NCBI RefSeq assembly: GCF_009925085.1
Contig: NZ_JAABNR010000005.1
Span: 124,001 to 188,000, forward strand
Source of the DNA: Stagnihabitans tardus
GTDB taxonomy: Bacteria > Pseudomonadota > Alphaproteobacteria > Rhodobacterales > Rhodobacteraceae
Length of the DNA: 64,000 nt
Direction of reading: 5' to 3'
The position numbers and the translations under genes are program-made. This document shows positions 51,683 to 60,300 of the stretch, one piece after another. Below the pieces are notes generated by a model. It made no database searches and was not told the origin of the DNA. It worked only from the letters and a program-made list of their open reading frames with translations. Position 1 is the first letter of the stretch. Each line of letters begins with the position of its first letter.

Positions 51683-52066
51683 TTACTTCCGACCGAGGCT
51701 GGCGCGCAGGATGTCGCGAGCATTGCCATAGACCGCCATGGCCATGTTGTGATCCTTGCGGATCATCACCGATTTGACCATTTCTTCTTCAAGCGAGACC
51801 GTGTTGCCATTGGGCGAGGCGCCGCCGGTCGAGGGCCGGGGCACCTCGGTCATCACGGTTCCAGCAGAGGTGAAATGGCCCGGACGGGTGGCACGCATGC
51901 CACCGGGGGCGCTGTCCTGGTAGACTTCGGAGAATTCGGGCAGGTCCGTGGCCTTGTAGCCCGGCGTTGCCGATTGCGCGACATTCTTGGCCACCAGCTC
52001 CATGCGGCGCGAGGCATGTTCTGCCATGGCGCCTGCCATACGGGTGACATTCAGTGTTTCCAACAT
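51683..52066 (-). CDS. flgB: Flagellar proximal rod protein FlgB
   Basis: A 127-residue rod protein. RMELVAKNVAQSATPGYKATDLPEF (in parts VAKNVAQSATPGY and KATDLPEF) and NGNTVSLEEEMVKS are FlgB signatures. It heads the flgB-flgC-fliE-fliQ-flgF-flgG-flgA-flgH-fliL2 operon and is divergent from fliI with 85 bases between starts. Confidence 0.95.
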   Translation of the reverse strand: MLETLNVTRMAGAMAEHASRRMELVAKNVAQSATPGYKATDLPEFSEVYQDSAPGGMRATRPGHFTSAGTVMTEVPRPSTGGASPNGNTVSLEEEMVKSVMIRKDHNMAMAVYGNARDILRASLGRK

Positions 52067-52090
52067 CTCGGGCTTCTCCCTCGACCTTCA

Positions 52091-52105
52091 TAAACCAAGG
52101 CTTAA
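52091..52105. promoter_or_regulatory. Candidate CtrA box between flgB and fliI
   Basis: Read on the minus strand, TTAA-GCCTTGG-TTTA fits TTAA-N7-TTAA with one mismatch. It lies 25 bases from flgB and 46 from fliI in an 85-base divergent region, a position similar to the fliF/fliL box. Confidence 0.5.
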
Positions 52106-52151
52106 GGGTGATTCCTTTAGAAAGGGTTCAAGAGAACAGAGGGAGAATCCC

Positions 52152-53465
52152 GTGGCCGGAATATTTGATGCACTGGTTTCCGAAATTTCTACGGTTTCCC
52201 GTAAGGCCCGGTTAGGACGTGTGGCTGAAATCGGCCGCGGCACCGTGGTGGTGAAGGGGCTGGAGGATGCGGCGACGCTCGGCGACCGGGTCATGATCGG
52301 CACCAACCTTGGTGGTGAGGTCGTGGCCCTGCGCGCCGATTCCATCACCGTCCTGACCGACCGCATGGCGGAGGGCTTAGGGATCGGGACCTCGGTCCGG
52401 CTGATGGGGCAGGCGGGGATCTCTCCGGACAATTCCTGGATCGGGCGGGTGATCGACCCCTTCGGCAACCCCTTGGATGGACGCATCATTTTCAAGGGGC
52501 CGAGGATGCGGCCACTCTTGGCAGCGGCGCCCTCGGCCTCGACCAGGCGGCGCTTGGGGGAGCGGCTGGAGACCTCGGTCGCGGTCTTCGACACCCTGCT
52601 GCCCCTGGTGCGCGGGCAGCGGATCGGTCTTTTCGCGGGCTCTGGCGTGGGGAAATCGACGCTTCTTGGCAAGTTCGCGCGGGGGGTCTCGACCGATGTC
52701 GTGGTCATCGCGCTGATCGGGGAACGGGGCCGGGAACTGCGGGAGTTCATCGAGACGGTCCTGGGGCCCGAGGGGATGAAGCGGGCGGTCGTGGTCACCG
52801 CCACCTCGGACCAGTCGCCCCTCGTGCGGCGGCGCTGCGCCTGGGCTGCCATGGCCGTGGCCGAACATTTCCGCGACCAGGGGCTGCATGTGCTGCTTCT
52901 GGCCGACTCCGTCACCCGCTTTGCCGAGGCGCATCGCGAAGTGGCGCTGGCGGGGGGCGAAGAGGCCAGCCTGCGCGGCTATCCGCCCTCGGTGGCCCCT
53001 GCGATCATGGCCTGGGCCGAACGCGCAGGCCCGGGGGCGGAGGGGTCGGGGGATATCACGGCGATCTTCTCGGTGCTGGTCGCGGGGTCGGATATGGAGG
53101 AAACCATCGCCGATATCCTGCGCGGCGTGCTGGATGGTCACGTCGTCATGGACCGCAAGATCGCCGAACGCGGGCGCTATCCGGCGATCGACCTGTTGCG
53201 GTCGGTCTCGCGAAGCCTGCCCTGGGCGGCCAGCAAGGAGGAGAACGAGGCGATCAACGAGGCGCGCAAACTGCTTGGCGCCTATGACCGGGCCGAGCTG
53301 ATGATCCAGGCCGGGCTTTACACCAAGGGCTCGGATCCCCTGGTCGATGCCTCGATCCGGGTCTGGCCGGCCTTGGACGCCTTTATCGGCGAGGATGCGC
53401 CAAATGACGGTGCGGCGGGCAGTTTCCGCAGGTTGCGGGCCGCGCTGGGCCGCAAATCAGCGTAG
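52152..53465 (+). CDS. fliI: Flagellum-specific export ATPase FliI
   Basis: A 437-residue F1-beta-like ATPase. P-loop AGSGVGKSTLLGK, Walker B LHVLLLADSVTRFAEAHRE (in parts LLLADSVTR), and the conserved VALAGGEEASLRGYPPSV. The start is GTG at 52152 with GGAG six bases upstream; no ATG in frame gives a sensible N-terminus. It stands alone, divergent from flgB, and its stop overlaps the end of the convergent DUF1217 gene by nine bases. Confidence 0.96.
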   Translation: MAGIFDALVSEISTVSRKARLGRVAEIGRGTVVVKGLEDAATLGDRVMIGTNLGGEVVALRADSITVLTDRMAEGLGIGTSVRLMGQAGISPDNSWIGRVIDPFGNPLDGRIIFKGPRMRPLLAAAPSASTRRRLGERLETSVAVFDTLLPLVRGQRIGLFAGSGVGKSTLLGKFARGVSTDVVVIALIGERGRELREFIETVLGPEGMKRAVVVTATSDQSPLVRRRCAWAAMAVAEHFRDQGLHVLLLADSVTRFAEAHREVALAGGEEASLRGYPPSVAPAIMAWAERAGPGAEGSGDITAIFSVLVAGSDMEETIADILRGVLDGHVVMDRKIAERGRYPAIDLLRSVSRSLPWAASKEENEAINEARKLLGAYDRAELMIQAGLYTKGSDPLVDASIRVWPALDAFIGEDAPNDGAAGSFRRLRAALGRKSA

Positions 53466-54254
53466 CCGCGTCTGCAACAGCGTCAGCGCGATCGAGGTGG
53501 AGGAGGTCTGGCTCGTCAGCTCCTCCGCCTGGGCGCGGGTCAGGAAGCGCTTGACCAGGCTATCCACCTTGGTCGTATCGGAAAACTGGCTCAGGCTGCT
53601 GTTGCCGAAAACCGTCTTGGCCCGTGATTGATAGATCGCAAGCTGCTGGTCCAGGTCCAGCGAGCCCACCGATTTCGGAATGCCAAGCGCCTTTTGAAAG
53701 ACCGAGGCGAGGGCCGCATTTCCAATCACTTTCAACCACTTCGTCGTGTCGGACCCGGTCGAGGCGGCAAGGCTCGCCACCTCGGACTGGGCGTTCAGGG
53801 CCAGGCGAAGGTTCTGGTCCTGGTTGCCCACGGCGACTTCGAACTGCTTGTCCAGGAACTTGGTGACGATCTCTTGCCCAAAGCTCGACACCTGGGTCGA
53901 GGGCGTCGCCAAATCAAAGCCGAAGGCCTGGGTCAGGGACAGATAGCGCTTGTCCGTCATGCGGTTGGCCAGCGCCGTCGTGGTCAGCGACCCATCGGCC
54001 AGGATCTTCTTGATGAAGGCCTTGTTGTTGATGTCATCGTCGAGCCCGAAGGCCCCCAGCGCGACGCGCAGGAGCCTTCGGTCCTTGACGAGGTCGTCCG
54101 CCGTCTTCACCTTCGCGATATTCGCCTTGAAATACTCCGTATCGCGGAGAACGTCGGGCGACTTGTTGAAGGCGGCGGTCTGAACCGATTTCGTGCGGTT
54201 CAAGAGGGTCCAGCCCGCATAGCCAGTCAGGGGCAGGACCGGTTGGTAGGTCAC
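53457..54254 (-). CDS. DUF1217 family flagellar-cluster protein
   Basis: A 265-residue protein. Opening TYQPVLPLTGYAGWTLLNRT and DTEYFKANIAKVKTADDLVKDRRLLRVALGAFGLDDD (in parts EYFKANIAKV and DRRLLRVALGAFGL) are the DUF1217 signature, seen in flagellar clusters of alphaproteobacteria. Helical, no signal peptide, no membrane helix. The start is GTG overlapping the flbT stop (GTGA). It is the last gene of the flagellin operon. Molecular role unknown. Confidence 0.8.
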   Translation of the reverse strand: MTYQPVLPLTGYAGWTLLNRTKSVQTAAFNKSPDVLRDTEYFKANIAKVKTADDLVKDRRLLRVALGAFGLDDDINNKAFIKKILADGSLTTTALANRMTDKRYLSLTQAFGFDLATPSTQVSSFGQEIVTKFLDKQFEVAVGNQDQNLRLALNAQSEVASLAASTGSDTTKWLKVIGNAALASVFQKALGIPKSVGSLDLDQQLAIYQSRAKTVFGNSSLSQFSDTTKVDSLVKRFLTRAQAEELTSQTSSTSIALTLLQTRLR

Positions 54255-54676
54255 GACGCCTCTCCCTCGCGGGCGGCGGCGGCAGCGGCGAAGAGACGCT
54301 CTTCGCGCGGAAGAAGGGCGCGCAGAGCCTTCAGCACCTGGTAGTGCTGGTCGTCCAGCACGGCCTTGGTGGCCATGTTCAGCTGGGTCCGGCTGTCGTG
54401 ATCGGTCAGAACCTGGCTCAGCTGTTCGATCCCGCGCAAAAGCTGTTGGCGGGTGTCTTCGGCCGTGGCATCGCCGGTCAGGACCAGCTGGGCCACGTAG
54501 CACACCCGTTTGACCGGGGTGTTGGCCTCCTGCGGGTGGATCGCATCGCGCAACCGCAGGATATTGGCGTTGGGGGTCATGATGGCCAAGCGCGAACGCT
54601 TGTCCCCATTCTCCACCACGGCGCCGTTGATCAGGACCCGCTCATGGGGCCCCAGCTTCAGGACAAGGCCGCTCAT
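54251..54676 (-). CDS. flbT: Flagellin translation regulator FlbT
   Basis: A 141-residue protein, MSGLVLKLGPHERVLINGAVVENGD (in parts LVLKLGPHERVLINGA), then RLAIMTPNANILRLRDAI. In Caulobacter FlbT binds the flagellin mRNA 5' leader and represses its translation until the hook is finished. ATG overlaps the flaF stop. Gene order fliC-flaF-flbT is the alphaproteobacterial norm. Confidence 0.94.
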   Translation of the reverse strand: MSGLVLKLGPHERVLINGAVVENGDKRSRLAIMTPNANILRLRDAIHPQEANTPVKRVCYVAQLVLTGDATAEDTRQQLLRGIEQLSQVLTDHDSRTQLNMATKAVLDDQHYQVLKALRALLPREERLFAAAAAAREGEAS

Positions 54677-55053
54677 GATGCGCCCCCGTCGCCTCTCAGT
54701 CCGCGCATGACGGCGGTGTTGATGTCGATCAGCACCTCCACCGAGGCGCGGTTGTCCAGGACCGAGCGGGTATGCCCGGCGGTGAACTCGTACAGGTAGA
54801 AGAGCTGGGCGCGCAGCGGAGGCGGCAGGCCATTGCCCTTTTCGGCGACATCGGCGGCCAGCGCCGACCAGAGTTGCAGGTTTTCGGTCAGGGCCGTGGC
54901 CAGCATCGGGAAGTCTTCCTTCCGCCGCATCCAGGCCATCGACAATTTCTGGGTACACCGCGCGAGCAGGTCGTATTCGTGGGCACGGGGCGTGCGCACG
55001 GGGGCCTCGCGGCGGCCATAGGCCGCGCGGGCATTCGAAGTAGCAGTGGACAC
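54673..55053 (-). CDS. flaF: Flagellar biosynthesis regulator FlaF
   Basis: A 126-residue FlaF. The conserved middle is RTPRAHEYDLLARCTQKL and NLQLWSALAADVAEKGNGLP (in parts), ending with a segment like SVLDNRASVEVLIDINTAVMRGL (in parts). It aids flagellin translation or secretion and opposes FlbT. The start is GTG at 55053 preceded by GGAAGGA. It lies 78 bases after fliC, across a 10-bp hairpin. Confidence 0.92.
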   Translation of the reverse strand: MSTATSNARAAYGRREAPVRTPRAHEYDLLARCTQKLSMAWMRRKEDFPMLATALTENLQLWSALAADVAEKGNGLPPPLRAQLFYLYEFTAGHTRSVLDNRASVEVLIDINTAVMRGLRGDGGAS

Positions 55054-55094
55054 GATTTATTCCTTCCGGTCTTGCGTGGGGTTGCGCAGCTGGA

Positions 55095-55122
55095 CCGGGG
55101 GGCCGGTAGAAAGGCCCCCCGG
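55095..55122 (-). terminator. Hairpin downstream of fliC
   Basis: CCGGGGGGCC-8-base loop-GGCCCCCCGG, a perfect 10-bp stem nine bases past the fliC stop and 41 bases before flaF. It probably ends or stabilises the abundant flagellin mRNA while allowing some read-through to flaF-flbT. Confidence 0.75.
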
Positions 55123-55131
55123 ATCAGTCGC

Positions 55132-56364
55132 TTACCGGAAGAGGGAGAGCAGGGCTTGCGGCTGCTGGTTGGCGATCGACAGGGCCTGCGTCGACAGCTG
55201 CTGCTGCACCTGGAGGGCCTGCAGGCGGGCGGAGGCTTCCTCCATATCGGCATCGACCAGCGAGCCGATGCCAGCCTTCATGGAATCCACCAGCTTGCTG
55301 ACGAAGTCCTTTTGCGTGTCGACCCGGGTCTGGTCCGAGCCGAAGGAGGCAGAGGCGTTGATTGCGGTTTGCATCATGGTCTCGATGTTGCCCAGCGCCG
55401 CCGCAGCATCGGTCGCATTCGCCACGCTGATCGAGGACAAGGCACCAAGACCACCGGCCCCGGCATTCTTGAACTGAAGCGAGACGTTGATGTCGGTGTC
55501 GACCGGCGTCGAGGCGTTCGACTGGGTATTGTTGGTGATGACGAGCGTTCCGGCATTGGCCTGGTCGTAGTCCACCGTCAGGCCGGTGATGCCCAGCGAT
55601 TCGATGGCCTTCTTCAGGCCGACTGCCACCAGATCCGAGGGCGAAGCCGAGGCCACGTCCTCGGCCGTCACCGTATAGCTCGCCGCCTTGCCGCCGATGT
55701 TGATCGACACGCTGTCCCCCGCCGCGAAGGCGTCGGTGCTGTCATCGATCACGATCGTGCCGGTGTCCCCGCCGCCGTCGATGGTGAAGCCCGCGGTGTC
55801 CATCGCGGTCGAAACACCATCAGAGCCTGCGAGCACGCCCTTGGCCACATAGGCGCCGATCGAGAGGTCCTGCGCCGTCACCCCGATCGAAGAGGCGGTC
55901 ACCGACGAGCCCGAGCGGTCCAGCGAGGCCAGAATCGGCACGGTGGTGGTCTGCGAACCGTCGACGAGGTTCAGCCCGTTGAACTGGGCGGCACCGATCA
56001 CCGACTGGATCTGGCTGCGAAGCGCAACGATATCCGTCTGGATCTTGGCCCGGTCGACGTTTTCGCCCTGGGCCGCGACGATCTTGGTCTTCATCTGGGT
56101 CAGGTAGCTGGTCACCGTCTCCGCGGCCTGGCGGGCCACGGCGATGGTCGAGGACCCAAGCGCGAGGCTGTCCGAGATGCCTTTGAAGCCCTCGACGTCA
56201 GCCTCCATCACCTTCGAGATAGCCCAGACAGCAGCATTGTCCTTGGCCGAAGCCACACGTTTGCCCGTCGAGATCTCCGCGGTGGTCTGGCTCAGACTGG
56301 TGGAGATGGTCTTCATCGTCTGAAGAGCCACCATCGCACTGTTGTTGGTCAGAATGGACGACAT
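55132..56364 (-). CDS. fliC: Flagellin FliC
   Basis: A 410-residue flagellin. N-terminal D0/D1 helices (SSILTNNSAMVALQTMKTIS, TAEISTGKRVASAKDNAAVWAIS in parts) and C-terminal D1/D0 (IGSLVDADMEEASARLQALQ, QLSTQALSIANQQPQALLSLFR in parts) are conserved. The central 150-320 region is a Gly/Ser/Thr/Asp-rich surface domain. It is the only flagellin gene in the window and has its own upstream region of 211 bases, suitable for a strong late promoter. Confidence 0.97.
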   Translation of the reverse strand: MSSILTNNSAMVALQTMKTISTSLSQTTAEISTGKRVASAKDNAAVWAISKVMEADVEGFKGISDSLALGSSTIAVARQAAETVTSYLTQMKTKIVAAQGENVDRAKIQTDIVALRSQIQSVIGAAQFNGLNLVDGSQTTTVPILASLDRSGSSVTASSIGVTAQDLSIGAYVAKGVLAGSDGVSTAMDTAGFTIDGGGDTGTIVIDDSTDAFAAGDSVSINIGGKAASYTVTAEDVASASPSDLVAVGLKKAIESLGITGLTVDYDQANAGTLVITNNTQSNASTPVDTDINVSLQFKNAGAGGLGALSSISVANATDAAAALGNIETMMQTAINASASFGSDQTRVDTQKDFVSKLVDSMKAGIGSLVDADMEEASARLQALQVQQQLSTQALSIANQQPQALLSLFR

Positions 56365-56514
56365 TTCCGTTTCCTTTGCGGTCAGCCGGCGCTTTGCGCC
56401 CGGCCTGTTGCACCATCACTCAAGATGGCCGTTGGGCTTTCTATCCAATGCGACCGGTCTGCCCGGGACGCGCCACCCCACCTGGGATGCAAGGTCAATC
56501 AAACGCCTCAAGCG

Positions 56515-56529
56515 CTAAGAGTTTCCTAA
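56515..56529. promoter_or_regulatory. Possible CtrA-like box upstream of fliC
   Basis: TTAG-GAAACTC-TTAG on the minus strand, 151 bases upstream of fliC, has the 4-7-4 geometry of a CtrA site but two mismatches. Weaker than the sites at the divergent operons. Confidence 0.35.
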
Positions 56530-56575
56530 TCGCCAAGGGGCATTTTCCTGCGATTTGATTGAAGCTCGTTTCAGA

Positions 56576-56920
56576 TCAGAAGCGTCCAAGGGGCGGACCG
56601 CCCGCTGCACCGGGATCAGGCGTCTCGTGTCGGCCCGTGCGGTCATAGGTCACCATCCCGCGGGCGACTTGCCGCACCTCGGCGAGGCGCCGCAGGGCAG
56701 AGCGGATGCCCTGGGTCGTGGCCCGCAGCGTGGCTGCATTGCGGTCGGCCCGGGCCCGGATCAGCGCCACCGCCGCCGCATCCAGCCGCTGGGAGGGCTG
56801 GTCGAGCTCTGCCTCCAGCGCCTGACCAAGCGGGCCGAGCGCGGGGTAGTCATGTCGCAACAGCGCCCCGTGGATTTCGTCCAGGAGAAGCACTGCCTTG
56901 GGATCAGGAAGGGATGTCAT
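56576..56920 (-). CDS. FlgN-like flagellar export chaperone (tentative)
   Basis: A 114-residue helical protein: two long helices (VLLLDEIHGALLRHDYPALG and LDAAAVALIRARADRN onward) ending in TYDRTGR and a disordered tail. Length, helix pattern and the final YDRTGR resemble alphaproteobacterial FlgN, the chaperone for hook-associated proteins FlgK/FlgL. It begins inside the end of the FlgJ-type gene (17-base overlap). Confidence is moderate because FlgN is poorly conserved. Confidence 0.55.
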   Translation of the reverse strand: MTSLPDPKAVLLLDEIHGALLRHDYPALGPLGQALEAELDQPSQRLDAAAVALIRARADRNAATLRATTQGIRSALRRLAEVRQVARGMVTYDRTGRHETPDPGAAGGPPLGRF

Positions 56921-57194
56921 CGCGTTCCGCCAATGCTTTGAAGATGGATTCGGCCAGCCCGATGCCGCCTGCCTTGACCATGGCCTTGGCCTGTTCGGCG
57001 CGCAGGAAGGACGAGAACTGGTCCTCGCCGCTGCCGCCGGCAAAGTCCGATGTCGCATTCAAGCCCGTGTAGGACAGCATTTCCGACAGGAAACCGGCCT
57101 CGAGTTCCTCGGCCTTTTGGCGCAGGAGCTTCTCCCGCTCTGGCGGGAGGGTCGGTTGAGCCGCCGGTTGCGGGCGGCTGGGGGGCAATTCCAT
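56904..57194 (-). CDS. Rod-binding protein (FlgJ N-terminal domain only)
   Basis: A 96-residue protein: KAEELEAGFLSEMLSYTG and the SGEDQFSSFLRAEQAKAM, GIGLAESIFKAL blocks match the rod-binding domain of FlgJ. The muramidase domain found in enteric FlgJ is absent; the separate SltF-like enzyme at 42.7 kb should provide it. GGAG lies six bases before ATG at 57194. It is divergent from fliK across 122 bases. Confidence 0.85.
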   Translation of the reverse strand: MELPPSRPQPAAQPTLPPEREKLLRQKAEELEAGFLSEMLSYTGLNATSDFAGGSGEDQFSSFLRAEQAKAMVKAGGIGLAESIFKALAERDDIPS

Positions 57195-57239
57195 CGGTTT
57201 CTCCGATCATGCGGATTTTCTGCACTATCCGGCATCCGG

Positions 57240-57254
57240 GTAAACAAGTGGTAA
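57240..57254. promoter_or_regulatory. Possible 4-7-4 half-site pair upstream of fliK
   Basis: GTAA-ACAAGTG-GTAA is a direct pair with the spacing of a CtrA site but with GTAA rather than TTAA in both halves. It sits in the 122-base divergent region between the FlgJ-type gene and fliK. Speculative. Confidence 0.3.
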
Positions 57255-57316
57255 CTCTTCACGCTCTAGCTTTCCGGAAGTTTCGCAAGCGCAGTTTCGG
57301 CAGAAGTCGGGAACAG

Positions 57317-60300
57317 ATGGACAGTATCGAACTCTTGGCCGTTCCGGTGGGAACGATGACGACCGCTCAGCCGCAAGAGCTTCCGGCGGACGATGGTTTC
57401 GCTCAGGTCCTGGGGGCAGAGGGTCGCCTCGACAAGGAGACATCCGCGCTTCCCGTCCCGGCCAAGCTCCCCGGACCGCGACCCGACCTTCTCGCGGCAC
57501 CCCAGACTCCTCCGCCAGAGACCTTGCCAGAACCCCTGCTGGTTGCTGTGCCCGAACAGGACCTGCAATCCGCCCCCCCCGCGCCAGAGGACCCCGCCCC
57601 CGAGCCGCTCGAGGCTGCGGATGCGACCGATCCCGCGACACTGGTGCTTCCCGTCCCGGTGATCGCCGCCCTTCCCCCGCCATCCGCCCCCACGCCGGTC
57701 GAGGAGGGGGCGGCCCTGCTCCCCGCTGCCCCGGCAGAGGCTTCCCGCGCTGCGGTTCAGGCCGCGCCTGATCGCGGCGTCATTGACCCGGAAGCGGAGC
57801 CTGTGACACAAGGGCAACCCCCGGCCGAGCGGCGCCCGGAAGCTGGCCCGCGTCTGGAAACGGGGGCGGAGGGGGCTTCGACCGAGCTTGCCCCCGCTCA
57901 TGCCCCGCGTCTTGGCGACAGCGGCTACCAGGCCGCCCGGCAGGCCCTCGGTGCCCCGCTGGCAGAGGGCGCGACGGCAGCAGCGCCCGGAAAGGCGCTT
58001 CCCGTTCAAGGCATTGAAATTCCAGAGAGTAACGATCCCAGGCTCCAGCAGGACACCCCTGCCCCGGCCACATTGCTGCCCGAGGCCGCGCCGACCTCGC
58101 CTCGCCCCTCAGCCGGACAGATCCAGGCGTCGATCTTGGCCGACCTCCCCGCATCCGAGGCGCCTGCCGCCCCTGAAGCCCTGGATGTGCCAGGGGCCCC
58201 CCCTCTCAAGGCACCAAACCAGACCGCTCCGCTGCAGGGCGAACGGGCCCCCGATGCCCCTGTCGCAAGCGCGCGCCCTCAGCCCGCCTCGCTGGAAACA
58301 GGGCCCGCCGCCCCGGACTTGAACCTCGTCTCGCTGCGCCACCAGGCAGCCCTGACCGAGGTGCAGGAAGGGCCCGCGCCTTCTGCGCAAGATGTCGTCC
58401 AGGTCGCCGCGCTTGCCCCTTCGGCAACGGCAGAGGTCTTGCCCGATCCGGAAATCGCCGAAGTCTCCCTGCCCGGGGCGGCTCAACGGACCGCCACGCC
58501 GCCGCTGGAGGCCGAGGCCAGCCTGCCGGCTCCGCTGCCCCCTGTGTCACGCCTTGCCGCGCCTGACCCCGTCGAAGCGCTCCCCCGCATCAAGCAGGAA
58601 CCCCTGCCCGCGACCCGGCAGGAATTGGCGCCGACCGACCCGCTGACGGCAGCCGAGGAGGGTGGGACCGCTGCCTCCCGTCCGATCCTCTTGCCGGCCA
58701 GCTTGGGCGAATCCGTGATCCTGACGCGGAGCCTCCCCTCCTTTGCTTTGGCCACGGGCGATTCGGTCGCCCTGCCAAGGCCGGCGACGGCAGTTGCGGC
58801 ACCGCCCCTCTCGATGACGGCCCTCGTTTCGCCTGTATCTGAAACGCTGGCCCCCGTGATCGAGGCCCCCCAAACCCTGGCTCCCGTGAAGCTTGAGCCT
58901 GAAACCCCGGCCCCAATCCCGCCGGAGCCCGCGCCTCGATCGCTTGCCGCCCCGACCCTCGCAAGCCCGACCCTCGCAAGCCCGACCCTCGCAAGTCCGA
59001 CGCCTGAGAGTCTGGCCCTTGAAAGACCGGCCCCTACGAGACTGGCTCCTGAGAGTCCTGCGCTTGCTCCACAGCCCCCGGCTCCTGCCACCCGCCCCGA
59101 CGCAACGGCGACCGCAGCGCCCCAGGTCTTCACCCCGGATGGGCCGCAGCCCCTTCCGACCGAAGGGGCAGAGCCCGTTGCACTGCCGGGCAAGGTCCAG
59201 GCCGACCCGGCTTCGGCGGAGACCTCCGCTCCTCGAGATCTCCGCCGCGCCACCCCGGAGGGGACCTCCGCCGAGGGCCCTTCCCCCGAGCTGCGCCCGA
59301 TGGGGACCGAAAGAGAGGCGTCCCGCGCGACCACCTTGCCCGACGCCGCCCTGCGCCAAGCTCCCCTGGCCGTTCCCCCAAACCCCAAGGCCGAAACCCA
59401 GCGCCTGTTGCAGGCCCTGCGGGCGGAGCCCGTGGTCGTCCCCGCGCCGCAGTCCCAGGACACCAGGGTCACAGAGGCCGCAAGCGCGGCGACCGCTCGG
59501 CCGATTGCCGACCTGGCCCCGGCCCCGTCAAGTCCCCGCCAGACCGAGGCCACGACCTTGGCCCCACAGACCGCACGGCCGCCGGTTCTGCCCGATCTGG
59601 CCCTGCCTGTGGACCCCGTGCCCCCGGCGAATCTGGTCGGCGAAGCGCTTGTCGACGCGGTCTCGGCGCCGGTCACGCCCGGGCCGACCCCCGCCGACCC
59701 CAGGCCCGCGGCCCCGGCAGAACGACACGCCCAGCCCCTGGCCCAACCCTCCCGGCCCCATCCGGCCCAGCTTCGCCCTGCCGATCCCCCGTCGATGGCC
59801 GATGTGGTGTCCCAAGCTGCCCGGGCCGAGGCCGGCCCGCGTCCCGGCCCCGTCGACGAGGCTCCGCGCCCCTCCCGGCGCATCGCCACAAGCGCCGAAC
59901 CCCTGGCCCCCAAGGCGGAGGGCCGCGCCGCCGATCCGGTGCAGGTCGTGACCGAGGCCCCCTTGGCCGCCGCTCCGCCTCCCGATCTGCCCCGCAAAGA
60001 GGTCGAAGTTGCACCGCAACCCGTGGCCCCATCTGTGCAAGAGGCAAAGGCCCCTGCACAACAGACCTCCGCCCCCGTCGTCGCGCCCTCGACTCTCGCC
60101 GCCTCGGAAGCCACGCGCAAGGCGGTCGAAACCGCCCGCGACTTCGCACCCCGACTGGTGAAACGCATCGCCGAAACCGGATCGCGCAAGTCCGAAATCG
60201 TGCTGGAACCGGCCGAGCTTGGAAGGCTGCGCTTCGAGCTGATCACCCGGGGCGACCGGGTCGAGGTCCACATGACCGCCGAACGCCCCGAAACGCTTGA

